DNA from: Gracilaria domingensis
Taxonomy: Eukaryota; Rhodophyta; Florideophyceae; Gracilariales; Gracilariaceae
Assembly (NCBI GenBank): GCA_022539475.1
Contig: VCMS01000158.1
Span: forward strand, 1 to 64,000
DNA: 64,000 nucleotides
Direction: 5' to 3'
The notes below the pieces were generated by a model, which searched no databases, was not told where the DNA came from, and saw nothing but the letters and a program-made list of their open reading frames with translations. Positions 53,903 through 64,000 of this stretch are shown here, piece by piece; position 1 is the first letter of the stretch; the number at the start of each line of letters is the position of its first letter. The position numbers and the translations under genes are program-made.

Positions 53903-55512
53903 CTATGAAAAGCACCTCGGTACACCCCTCTCCACGGCGTTTTGCTCTACAAAGGGTTCTTTATAAGCGTCGCCAGCACCGGTTCCCCTTTTCAAAATCG
54001 ATACGGACGGTGACAAACTCTCCGCGAGTAGCGCTCTCGAATGGCGCTGCCTCGGGTGCCGTGCCCGATACGTCTCTCCTTCTGCCTGAGCGTAATCAAC
54101 CAACTCTAGGTACGTCCTTTGGCGTTTTTCCTCGCGCTGGTGAGCGACCAAAGATCGAATGGCGGGGTCCAAACCATCAACAAAGATGTTACACCGCTCC
54201 TGTGCGGAATGCACATTACCACATCGGTGAAACGCTTTGCTCAAATGCGTTGAATAAACCGTTTCGGTTTCTCTACTCTTCTGTCTACTGTCGTGTACAG
54301 CAAATGCTGCACTGTGAATCGCGTTGGAAGTCGCGTATGACCTGAGAAGGTCACGGCTTCGGGCCAACACGTGACTCCTCCCTCCGAGGCCCTCTAGGTT
54401 CCTCTAACAGAATTGTAATGATCTTCCGCGGATCCTGACAGAAAATAAGGAAGTGCTACGTATGCCTGCGGTTCACTCATACCGAGTATGTCGGCCTCCT
54501 GCACGAACCTAGCAAGAAAATCCAGAATAAGGATGGGATCCTCTCACGAGAACTTCCTCGTTTCGAGTGTGACATTCATCGTGCGAATGTAATCCTTGAC
54601 CTTACCGGTTCCTCGCGAGGAGCAGTTCGAGGTGACATCATCCAACCCATAGTAACGGTACGACAACGACTTCGTGTACAGTGGGTCCGTGGGCTTTAAC
54701 TCTTTGAGTCCCAAAATGGCGCCGTCCTTTCGCGCGTGAACGCCTCACTGCCTGAGTAGACTGCGTCGCTTTCAACCCTGTCGAACGAGAGCGGTGACGG
54801 TCGTCATCGCTATCAGATGAGCTTGACGAACTGTTTTCAGTCATATTACTGGAGCTAGAGCTCGACGAATCCGAACTATAGTGAACTCGTTTTGGAGTCG
54901 ACGCCTATGTTTTACCGAGCGGTGGTCTTCATCTGCGGATCGAGTCTCCCGAGGAGCCTGTGCGTCCACGGCTTCATCCATGCCGATTGTTTCCTCAAGC
55001 ATATCCAGAAGCGAACAAATTAGACCGATATCGGTACGCATTTCATCGACAAATGCTCGGTACTCCTGAAAAAAAGTGTCTGGAGTGCCCAGATTTTCCA
55101 TAATGGAATTCAAGTCCTTTCTCAGAGAAAGTAAGTCACCTGAGACATCTCTCACTTGGGAATCATCGAAACGCGTTCTCAGCGTAGTAACCTCCTGTAG
55201 GAGTTCCACGTGAGCAGCTTGATTAATATCCAAGCAGGATTCTAACCTAGCCAACTCGGCTTCGGTAGCAACTCCTGGAGTAAACGTGGATGGCGTTACA
55301 ACGATAGGTTCAGCTGAACCCAGGCTTCCTCTGGGTGCTTTCGTAACTGAACGCGCTCTCCGGGGACCGGGTACGACCTCAAAAGGTGACGCCACATCTG
55401 GGTTAGACCGGGGTGCCGGTGCAGTAGGTGGTACCGCAGCCGACGACCGCGCGGAACATGTTCGAGATCCACCAGTCGATGGCGGCATACGGGAAACTAG
55501 TATCCAACCCAA
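53903..55512 (-). pseudogene. Ty3/gypsy gag, truncated (copy E)
   Basis: Minus strand. 55512-54841 holds a Pro/Ala leader, a coiled coil (LDINQAAHVELLQEV, VRDVSGDLLSLRKDLNSIME) and linker. 54844-54638 continues the Ser/Asp linker (ENSSSSSSDSDDDRHRS) in another frame. 54600-54380 holds a mutated core with stops. 54370-53903 gives RSYATSNAIHSAAFAVHDSR, AFHRCGNVHSAQERCNIFVD and TYLELVDYAQAEGE. It loses similarity to intact gag near 53990 and has no knuckle, so it is truncated against the LTR copy F region. The LTR and primer-site motif lie to the right (55747 onward). Confidence 0.85.
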
Positions 55513-55746
55513 TCCAGATGGTCCCGTTAAACTCGTACTGTTAAACTTTTACACGAGTCTCCAAAGAACTAGAAAAACTCAACAACCTTCACGGTAAACC
55601 GCCAAGTCGACGATTCACTTTCAAGCGTTGCCAACCTTCAAAACTCCAAAAAGTCTGCTGATCGTTGTCAGAAAACGGTGATCCGTCAACAATCAAACCT
55701 AATCCACAACTTGTACCTGGCTCGGTTCTAAGTCGAGAGACCACTT

Positions 55747-56600
55747 TGTGGGGCAAACTCGGGAGAGTGAAAACCCACCAGACTGTCCGAAGGTCCGCTC
55801 TCGTGCGAGATGGTAGACCAACGACAGAGCCCTCTGTACCTCCGAAACTCGGTTCTAAGGCCGAAGTGGCAACTGGCTATACTTACAGAGGTGCCAGGTA
55901 CAGTCGTGGGGAAACGATGAGAACCTCCAGAGATGGGGTGGTATCGGCAACGATGCGACGCGACCATTGACCGGTGCAGTTCCGAGAGGGAATGCAACAC
56001 ACAACAACAACAACCAACACCCGCACGCGACGGGTAGAGCTTCCTCGGCACTGTGCCCGGATCGGGGCGAAATCCTCCAAAAGGGATGCACGGGGTTCCG
56101 TAACCACGGTTAAACTTTATACAGAGTCGGATCACCTCGTAATCTAGTCTGATACCTCCTCGGTATGACTCGCAAGTCTTGACATCAACGACAGATGTTC
56201 CTCAGGGGTACCGAGAGAGTAGGACAACCGTAATTAGACGCGGTTATACTCGCGAGAGTGAAAACCCACGTAGGCGGTTGGCGCCAGAGCCTCACTCGTG
56301 CTGAGTCCACTCGGAAGAGCGCTACTCGACAAAGAGTTCACTTAGAAGTGCTCGGGTTGACTTTACAAAGGTGCTCGCGACGGCGAGGTCGAGCTTATCT
56401 AAGTAGGTCTGAACTAACTATTTACACGTCGTGCACACCCGCAGGATCCGTACACATGGCTATTCCAGTGTCAGGCATCTCAGGAGCACTACCCAATATC
56501 CCGTAATATGCACGCACAGGGTGGTGCCGTACACGCGTTCACCTAGTGGTATTGGCCAGCAATAGCAACCCTGATTACAGGCAACTGTGGGAAAGCCATC
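55747..56600 (-). repeat. 5' LTR of gypsy copy E (right edge approximate)
   Basis: The left edge TGTGGGGCAAACTC is preceded by the primer-site motif at 55725-55743 (minus TGGTCTCTCGACTTAGAAC). Inside, the minus strand has TATAAAG at 56112-56118. The phrase GAGAGTGAAAACCCAC occurs twice (55763 and 56251), so the LTR may hold an internal duplication. The far part (CGTCGTGCACACCCGC) parallels the other LTRs. The right edge is unclear because the LTR of copy D begins at 56647. Confidence 0.55.
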
Positions 56601-56646
56601 CGAAAATAACCACCAAAATTGGGTCCAACTCATAACTTGGGAGTGC

Positions 56647-57545
56647 TGTGGAGCAACCCCAGGAAGGGAAAAGCCACCCAGGCAGTTCGAATCCCCGCTC
56701 TCAGGAGAGGTTCGCGCAGCGACATTGCACCCCGTATTCTCCAGCGTGGGTGTAAATTCACGAGGACTTCAGGCTATACCACAGGGTTGAAAGAGAATGC
56801 CCGAACGGGAAAAAGGGCTAGAAAAGACGGACACAGTAGTGTAGATTGTAGGTGACCAATGGCGGTACCTGCAGCCGAATGTAGACATCCAAAAGTGGAA
56901 CACCCAAACAGAAATAGGCGGTAACGAACCAAACCAATGGCAAAAACAAAAAAAAACAGAAACAAACCCAAGTAGGGCGGAGAAAAAGTACCGGTCGGTA
57001 AACAAATATATGTGCACTCCACCAGTGACAAACACAACAAAAGGAAAACAAGACCAATGATGGTATGCACTGCGTGCACTCTCCTGGGTGGGGCCGGGGG
57101 ATAACTAGACCGTGCTGCGGTAACTCGCTCCGCGAGGAGTTGGAGTCGTCCCGCAGGCGAAATAGCTAGAGCTGCACACCGGGTTACCTTTACTAGGTTG
57201 GTGATGGCGGTGAGCCATCACCTAAGTAGTAGACTTAGCGGCTCTGTAGAGGGTTATTAAAAATATCCAAATAACAGATTAATCTAGCACCTCGTGTGCA
57301 CCTCCCGTCCCAGACAGTCCTGACAATGTCGGACCAAAACCCACGCGATATTTCTAAAACTTATGAAAGATTCACTCCATCCAAACAACCAAATAGTGGT
57401 ACACATGTACACATTCCCATACGGGATCCACGTCATCCGTGCGTCTCGTAACTTCACTTACAAAAGTTTCGGGAGTACCATCGTAGTTCCGACAGCCATC
57501 CTAGCCATCCCACGAGATTCTACCGATTTGTCGGTTTGCTCTACA
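56647..57545 (-). repeat. 3' LTR of gypsy copy D, 899 bp
   Basis: Starts TGTGGAGCAA and ends TTGCTCTACA, a 10-base terminal inverted repeat with one mismatch. It is nearly identical to 63239-64000, with only scattered substitutions and small indels up to the window edge. Such similarity suggests a fairly recent insertion despite the decay inside. It is followed by a pyrimidine run (CTCCCTTCTT, 57549-57558), the polypurine tract on the minus strand. Confidence 0.9.
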
Positions 57546-57766
57546 TATCTCCCTTCTTAAAGACGAACCATTAGGTCGACAACTTTTGTTTCCTCAGTGG
57601 AAAGTCCTTAAATACTTCGATTAAGGGGGTACCTCCAGGACGCTCATCTTCGGCAGATCCACCATCGGGACGGAGTAGTCAGTCGACGCCTCTCTCACAA
57701 GCGAGCGGTATTAGTCTTCCAATTCTTTCAACTGATCGCTTCTTCAAGAGTCCTGCAACGCCGGAT

Positions 57767-58171
57767 ATGAGCAACTACAATCAACCGATCCCTCTCTCTT
57801 CCGGACGACAGCAACCATCAGTCCCCGCCGGGGAACAACCTCCTCCCTCAGTCGGACTTCCGTCGTCCTCTGGGCTTCCCCATGGCGCGGGGTCTACGTC
57901 TGGCGTTGTGCCTCCGAACCCCCTGTCGGGTCAGCCTCTCACCGGTTTCCGTTCGGTTCCCCTGCCTCAGGCCCAACCCATACTGGGTCATCTCATGGAC
58001 GTGAGCACGTGGAACGCCTCGAATCCGATGCCAGCCGTCCCGGCTTTTCCCAAATGGATACCACGCAGCATGCTCCTGAATAGAGATTCTCTCCAGGACC
58101 CTCGTATATACTCACGAGCACCGTGGTTCCATCCTGTGGCCGTTACAGATACCAACTTGATGTCTTCGTAG
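57767..58171 (+). CDS. Opposite-strand ORF of gypsy copy D
   Basis: 134 codons, MSNYNQPIPLSSGRQQ, Pro/Ser/Gly-rich, with PLSGQPLTGFRSVPLPQ then PAFPKWIPRSMLLNRDS and RAPWFHPVAVTDTNL. It shares TGFRSVP with the ORF at 52641-52968 and PWFHPxAV with the ORF at 40375-42074, linking all three. The frame ends where pol-derived sequence begins (58143), so the C-terminal half present in copy C has been deleted. It points toward pol, opposite to the element's sense strand. Function unknown. Confidence 0.5.
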   Translation: MSNYNQPIPLSSGRQQPSVPAGEQPPPSVGLPSSSGLPHGAGSTSGVVPPNPLSGQPLTGFRSVPLPQAQPILGHLMDVSTWNASNPMPAVPAFPKWIPRSMLLNRDSLQDPRIYSRAPWFHPVAVTDTNLMSS

Positions 58172-61171
58172 TCGACGAACGATTCCTAACGGAAGTAACC
58201 AATTGGTTCTGAGGATTTCCACGTTTTAGAAACTCATCGCCGCGAGGAGCGGAGCTCAGTATCGAGTACGAAACAACGTCATGCGTCTCTTCCCCCTTCT
58301 CAGTCTGAGATACCGATACGGTAACAATCTCGGATGGTGGGGTTACACGGGCGTGTGGATCCACAGGATTCTCTAATATAGTAGATGAAAAAGTAGCCCA
58401 CTCCAGCGGTAAATCAGTCAAGACTCGATCAGGATGCGGAACGTTAGCGGGCCGTGGCCGCGAGGTAGCTTCAGTTTCACTTGAACTACCCTGTGGAGGT
58501 ACCGTGATTGTTTCCACAGTAGGATTGGGAGCAACAGTGACGCGATCGCGTGAGAGCCGTTCATGAAGGCCATTGATATCTACTACGACAGTTTCCGTTC
58601 CGGTGGAAATTACCTTATAAGGTCCCTCAGCAATAGCAGAGAGTTTGTGCTTTGGTTCCTTCTCAGGATTGTAATATTTCTTACGGGCAAAACGAGGTCG
58701 CCAGGATTAAGAACCGAGAGCAATGGTGTACTAATTCGCTTGTCAAAGTTAGCCTTGTAGGCAGCTTGTGCTTTAGACATAGCTTTCCGAGCGACCAGAA
58801 CCATCTTCTCTATCCAGGCCTTCCAGATATCCCGATATAACCGGTGTGAAGGGAACGTTCCTAACTTGGGTTGAGACTCGATAGCGAGCAGAGGCGGTAT
58901 CCTCGATAGTACGAGCTCAAACGAAGATAAATCGGTGACGCGGTGAACCTGTGTATTGTAGGCATACGTAATAACGTCTGTGAATAAGTCCCCATTCTTA
59001 GGGTGATCCGATACATAGGATCGTAATGCATTAAGCATCGTATGGTTGAACCGTTCAACTTGACGGTTACCTTGGGGATGATAAGTAGTGGGAAACAGAT
59101 TCCTGAAATCAAGAATACGGCATAGGTCTTGAAAGAATTTCGAAGCGAATTGTCCTCCATTGTCGGATAGAACCTGAACAGGTGGGCCGTAGACAAAAAT
59201 CCAATGCTAGACGAACGCTTGCGATATCTTCGTTGCAGTGATTGTCCTGAAAGGAACTGTACGAACCAATTTGGAAAACCTGTCGTTCATAACTAAAAGA
59301 AAACGATGACCACGAGCGGTACGGAGTAGCGGTCCAAGAATGTCAATCGCCACGAACTCCAGTGGAGCCCTTGCAGGAAAAAGCGTGAGCTTCTTGGAGT
59401 ATTTTCGGAGACGGACATTGTCCTTCGAGCATTCCGTACAACCACATCGAACTGCCTAGCAGTCTACCGCCATTGCGGTCTATTAGAAATCTCTGCGTCC
59501 AGTCAAATACAACTTCCTTCTACCAGGATGAGCACCCAGTTTCACATAATGTGACAAATGTAAAACTCTCTGTTGTAGAGTATGAGGTACAACAATTTGT
59601 GGATGTTTCTTACTAACGAAACGAACCAAATAACCTTGGTCATTCCTAGCGAACAGAATCTGAAAACTTCCATTGAGGCGAGAGCGTATCTGTGTACAGA
59701 ATGGATCGGACATCTGCTCTCTGATCATCTCCTCAGAAGTAACAGACACAAAAGAACTCGACGGGAGTTCCGTGGATTCAGTAACGAATAAATCGCCACA
59801 CACGTCATCATCTATCGTCTCGATCAAACCATCCTTTGTCATAACCATAGAACACGGTATCTCCAAGTCTTCCGCGGCGCACGTATAAGCGTTTGTCCTA
59901 GACGAGAAAGGGCATCCGCTTGGACGTTCAGAGAAGCTTTCTTGTAATGAACTTCGAAATCGAATTCCGCTAAACGGAGACGCTAGCGCATTAACCTGCC
60001 AGAGGGTTCGGATATTCCGAAAATCCAACGGAGATTCGAATGGTTGGTATTCACTACGAAGTGACTACCCATTAAGTAGGGTCGCAGTATGTTCAATGCC
60101 AAGAAGATGGCTAAAAATTCTTTCTCAGATACAGAGTAGTTCTTCTCATGAACGTTCAGTGTCCTTGACCAATATCCAATCGGTCTACGAGTTCCGTCTT
60201 CCAAGGTTTGGAACAAGCGCAACCAACTTGGTAGGCAATAGCGTCTGTGACAACCGAATATGGTGAGCCAGGAGTTGGTAAGGCCAAAACTGGTGGTGAC
60301 GTTACAGCGTCCACAAGGGACTGAAATGCGGAAGCTTCCGCTTCCCTGAAGGGTTCCAGCTCCACTGGCCTGCCCTTCTTCAAAAGATCGTTAAGTGGAG
60401 CCGAGATCTCGGCAAAATTCGGAACGAATCTACGATACACGTTACAAAGTCCAAGAAAAGAACGGAGTTCAGTTTGATTCGTCGGATGCTTAGCTTCCTT
60501 CAAGGACTTCACACGAACTTCGTCAATCGAAAGCTTTCCGGGACGGATCGTATGTCCAAGATACTGAACCGAATCGTTGAAAAACTCGCCTTTCCTTAAC
60601 TTCAGAGTTATTCCGGAATCGCGGAGAACACGCATGGCGTCTCGCACATGAGACAAAGGATCATCCAAGTTGTTGGAGAAGATGATGATGTCATCAAGGT
60701 ATAACAAACAGGTCTTCCATTTGTAGGGAGCCAGTAGAATGTCCAATGCTCTTTTGAACGTAGCGCGCGCGTTTGTGAGCCTAAAAGGCATTCGTTTTAC
60801 AGGCCTTAGTGGCATACGAAACCGGTTTTCTCACGGTCTTTCTTGCAGATAGGAACTTGCCAATATCCCCAATTCGCGTCGAGGGCCGTGAGAACCTGAG
60901 CTCTCTCGAGTGAGTCAATGCATTTGTCCATTCATGGAATCGGATAGACGTCCTTAACTGTAACCGAATTGAGGCGACGGTAATCAATACAGAATCGCCA
61001 CGATCCGTCCTTCTTAGGAGCGAGTACTACCGGTGATGCCCAAGAGGATTGGGCCCGTTCGATGACTCCAGCCTTAAGCATTTTCTCAACCTGAGCTTCT
61101 TCTTCTTACCTAGCCTTAGGGCCAGCCCTATAAGGGTGTTGCGCTATCGGCCGAGTATTCGGCAAGAACAG
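58143..61171 (-). pseudogene. Ty3/gypsy pol: RT, RNase H, integrase; protease deleted (copy D)
   Basis: The frame passes from gag straight into an RT N-terminus ([42 protein letters not shown]), so the protease region seen in copy C is absent. The RT core at 60815-60156 has MPFRLTNARATFKRALDILL, an intact YLDDIIIFS, LGHTIRPGKLSIDEV and GLCNVYRRFVPNFAEI. RNase H: YWSRTLNVHEKNYSVSEKE. Integrase: HLSHYVKLGAH, CGCTECSKDNV, EFVAIDILGPLL, VYGPPVQVLSDNGGQF and RQVERFNHTM, so D, D and E are all present. Several stops and shifts occur (for example near 60790, 59483 and 59205). The C-terminal part (58517-58143) lacks the chromodomain found in copy C. Confidence 0.92.
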
Positions 61172-62947
61172 CTAACGGACCTGTTGGTAAGACAAGTTCG
61201 GAACGCACGCACGTTCTTCTTCCCTAAGGGACCCATAAGCTTCGATAATCTTTGACATATCTTTTAGATTGAACTGAGAGTAGGTCGATACATGACCACG
61301 ATGGTAGCGAACATGGCAGATAAGCGTTGAACTATCGACGTGTGGACGGATAACCGTACGGATACCCGTCCGATGTTGCGGAGTAGTGTTGTCCCGCCAA
61401 CCAGGTCTACTAAAACGTGTGGTGTTGTTGGCGTATGGGACCTTCGGTGGTACGACCTGTGTTCCCGCGTACAGAGCCGGATCTTCCCCAGAGGAAATTG
61501 AGGTTGACAGAAACTTTGTACTAAGCAAGGACTGTCTGCCCTGGCTTTGAGCCAAATGAACATTGTCCCCACCTGGATTTTCCGTAGAAAGGTTGACGAA
61601 CGAGAGTGATGGTGAGTTCTCCGCATAGAGTATCCTAAAAGACCGATGTTTCGGCTGTTGGCGAGCACGCAAAGCATCTCCCTCTGCCTGGGCGAACTGA
61701 ACCAGTTCCAGGTAGGTTGCCTTCCTGTCAGATTCTCGATACCGTGACAAAAGCGTCCTGATGGCAGGATCTAAGCCATCGCAAAACAAAGCGCATCGCT
61801 CATGGTGAGAATAAACATTTCCACAACGATGGAAAGCCTTATTGAGGCGAGTCGGGTAAAGCCTTTCCGTTTCTTCGGATTTCTGTTTTGTATCGCGTAA
61901 AGCCAAGATGGCAGACTAGATCGCAGTACCGGTAGCGTATGACCTCAGAAGGTACTGAACAGCTTCCGGCCAACAAGTTACACCTCCCTCCGAGGCACCG
62001 GAAACTCCCATGACGGAGCGAAACTGATCTTCAGCCATTCCTTTAAGGAAATACGGTACTGCCACGAAAGCCTGGGCTTCACTCATCATGAGTATGTCGG
62101 CTTCCGATACGAAACGGGCGAGAAATTCCAGTACCAAATTTGGGTCTTCACCACTGAAAACGTGTTCTTTCAGCGTGAGGTCCATCTTCTTGATATAGTC
62201 CTTCACACGACCTGTCCCACGGGAAGTACGATCAAGTGACGAATAGTCTAAACGATAATATCCATACGATAACAGTTTCCGAAACAGGATATTAGAGGGC
62301 TTCCACTCTTTGAGTCCAATGTGCCTCCTACCCTTGTCGCGGGTCATCATGGTGCCGTGCGCAGCATAGGTAACGTTAGACCGTGTCAGTCGTTCGGGGC
62401 TGTCACGATATCCATCATTGGACGGGTCAGATGACGAAGTAGTAGAACTGTCCGAGTCGGAGTCAGAACGAACCAAACGGTCCTCATACGTAGTCGGTCG
62501 GTCCTTTCGGAGCTTCTTTGAAGAATGACGGATTGAAACCCGAGGGCGGCCATCTTCCCTTGCTTAGGGAGCAATGAACTCTTTATCTGCCCGGAAAGTA
62601 GCCTCGAGCGTATCGATGCGACTCTGGGCTCGCTCCATCATACTCTGGAGAGTCTCGAAACGAGTTTCGATGTTCGATACGAATAGGGTCGAAGCACCGA
62701 AACCTTCCAACATGGAATTAATATCCTTACGCATGGTGCGTAGTTCTGCACTAACATCCCTAACTTGGGCTTCCTCGACACGAGCTCGGAGAGTCTGAAT
62801 ATCTTGCAGATGATCGGTATTCGATATACGAAGAACCTGCACATGGGTCTTCAACTCTTCAACCTCCTGTACGAGAGAACCCAACTGGGTAGATATCACA
62901 GCCAACCCACAAGCCTGGGTAGCCGGGACATCCGGGGTCTGTTTCAA
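61172..62947 (-). pseudogene. Ty3/gypsy gag, nearly complete (copy D)
   Basis: One minus frame with two in-frame stops (TAA at about 62564 and TAG at about 61916) covers the whole gag. It holds a coiled coil (VQEVEELKTHVQVL, KDINSMLEGFGASTLFVSNI), a Ser/Asp linker (RSDSDSDSSTTSSSDPSND), a core (FRKLLSYGYYRLDYSS, FLARFVSEADILMM, CWPEAVQYLLRSYATG), a C-terminal domain (NKAFHRCGNVYSHHERC, TYLELVQFAQAEGD) and a decayed knuckle at about 61306-61265 (CHVRYHRGHVSTYSQ, where two Cys of CCHC are changed). This copy is the reference for the broken gags at 12378, 15569 and 53903. It reads into pol in the same frame. Confidence 0.88.
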
Positions 62948-63215
62948 TTAGGCTGATGTCGGCTTTTCCTGCGCAGGATTCCGTGACACCTGCTTCGACG
63001 CGCGTGCGGCGGAGCAGTTCGAACCTTCACGAGATCCCTCTGAAGGGCCAGCCATATCAACCGAACGTGGTCCAACCTGCTTACTTCAGTACAAGTAACA
63101 AACCAAGGCCAAACCATGGCAACAAAAGCAACAAAGATATCCAAACTGGTCAACAGTAAACCAATCGAAAACGACCAACAACAATTAACACCAACTGTGG
63201 TTAACCCTTTCTTAT

Positions 63216-63235
63216 GCTTCTAAGTCGGTATACCA
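63216..63235 (-). other. Primer-binding-site-like motif, gypsy copy D
   Basis: The minus strand reads TGGTATACCGACTTAGAAGC three bases inside the LTR edge. GACTTAGAA is shared with copy E. It marks the 5' end of the internal region and the element's minus orientation. Confidence 0.55.
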
Positions 63236-63238
63236 ATA

Positions 63239-64000
63239 TGTGGAGCAATCCCAGGAGGGAAAAGCCACCGAGGCAGTTCGAATCCCCGCTCTCAAGAGAG
63301 GTTCGCGCAGAGACAGTGAATCCGGTATCCTCCAGTATGGGTGCAAATCCACGAGGACTTCAGGCTATACCACACGGTCGAAAGAGAATGCCCGAACGAG
63401 AAAAAGGGCCAGAAAAGGCGGACACAGTAGTGTAGATTGTAGGTGACCAATGACGGTATCTGTAGCCAAATGTAGACATCCAAAAGTGGAACACCCAAAC
63501 AGAAATAGGCGGTAATGAAACAAACCAATGGTAAAAACAAAAGAAAGAACAGAAACAAACCCAAGTACTAGGGCGGAGAGAAAGTACCGGTCGGTAAACA
63601 AATATATGTGCACTCCACCAGTGACAAACACAACAAAAGGAAAACAAGACCAATGATGGTATGCACTGCGTGCACTCTCCTGGGTGGGGCCGGGGGATAA
63701 CTAGACCGTGCTGCGGTAACTCGCTCCGCGAGGAGTTGGAGTCGTCGCGCAGGCGAAATAGCTAGAGCTGCACACCGGGTTACCTTTACTAGGTTGGTGA
63801 TGGCGGTGAGCCATCACCTAAGTAGTAGACTTAGCGGCTCTGTAGAGGGTTATTAAAAATATCCAAATAACAGATTAATCTAGCACCTCGTGTGCACCTC
63901 CCGTCCCAGACAGTCCTGACAATGTCGGACCAAAACCCACGCGATATTTCTAAAACTTATGAAAGATTCACTCCATCCAAACAACCAAATAGTGGTACAC
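63239..64000 (-). repeat. 5' LTR of gypsy copy D, cut by window end
   Basis: Begins TGTGGAGCAATCCC and matches 56647-57404 to the last base of the window, with an offset changing only from 6592 to 6596. The remaining 140 bp or so lie outside. The two LTRs plus the internal region define an element of about 7.5 kb. Confidence 0.92.

Noticed and set aside
56683-56705. tRNA T-arm-like CAGTTCGAATCCCCGC, also in the right LTR
   Set aside because: Part of both LTR copies; no cloverleaf partners nearby.

Overview
The window is eukaryotic nuclear DNA that is dominated by decayed transposable elements. It holds Ty3/gypsy LTR retrotransposons (one with a chromodomain), a CACTA/tnp2 transposase, a Plavaka-like transposase, a foldback element, a MITE-like repeat and several tandem repeats. 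I see no rRNA, tRNA, CRISPR array or bacterial operon structure. The few plausible host genes are compact, with no obvious introns. One of them (44694-45614) resembles a ketopantoate-reductase-like family that I know mainly from photosynthetic organisms. An alga is therefore the best guess, and an intron-poor, repeat-rich red seaweed would fit. This is inference only, and fungi or oomycetes are not excluded.

Layout. 1-4313 has no confident gene. 4314-4952 is a 639-bp foldback element; each arm contains a palindrome of about 76 bp. 5341-9047 (+) encodes a large protein, interrupted by one stop and one frame change, with a ParB-like segment, a basic linker, a 2-oxoglutarate/Fe(II) dioxygenase-like domain and an acidic tail. 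It converges with a multi-pass membrane protein gene (9325-10527, -), followed by a charged coiled-coil ORF (11168-11978, +). From 12.4 to 20.4 kb there is a pile-up of gypsy pieces: two truncated gag genes, their LTRs, an isolated RT fragment and a pol-end remnant. From 20.4 to 31.6 kb there are a small inverted-repeat element, two remnants of one repeat-associated gene family, a satellite-like array and a broken CACTA tnp2 gene. A 1.5-1.8 kb repeat occurs twice (33.5-35.0 and 50.8-52.6 kb), in both cases abutting gypsy sequence. 35.0-40.0 kb (+) is a gypsy pol with PR remnant, RT, RNase H, integrase and chromodomain, followed by an opposite-strand ORF (40.4-42.1 kb). 42.4-45.6 kb holds a coiled-coil ORF, the 3' end of a ribulose-phosphate 3-epimerase gene and the ketopantoate-reductase-like gene. 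46.2-50.6 kb is a tail-to-tail pair: an unknown protein and a 1092-residue Plavaka-like transposase. From 52.6 kb to the end there are more gypsy elements, including one with an 899-bp LTR at its left end and most of the right LTR (56647-64000+). That element has lost its protease and chromodomain.

The gypsy copies share a primer-binding-site-like motif, a gag with coiled coil, Ser/Asp-rich linker, capsid-like core and CCHC knuckle, and an opposite-strand ORF between pol and the 3' LTR. Nearly every element copy carries stops, frameshifts or internal deletions, so the region looks like a graveyard. The clearest apparently intact reading frames are the ketopantoate-reductase-like gene, the 42.4-kb coiled-coil ORF and the convergent pair at 46.3-50.6 kb.
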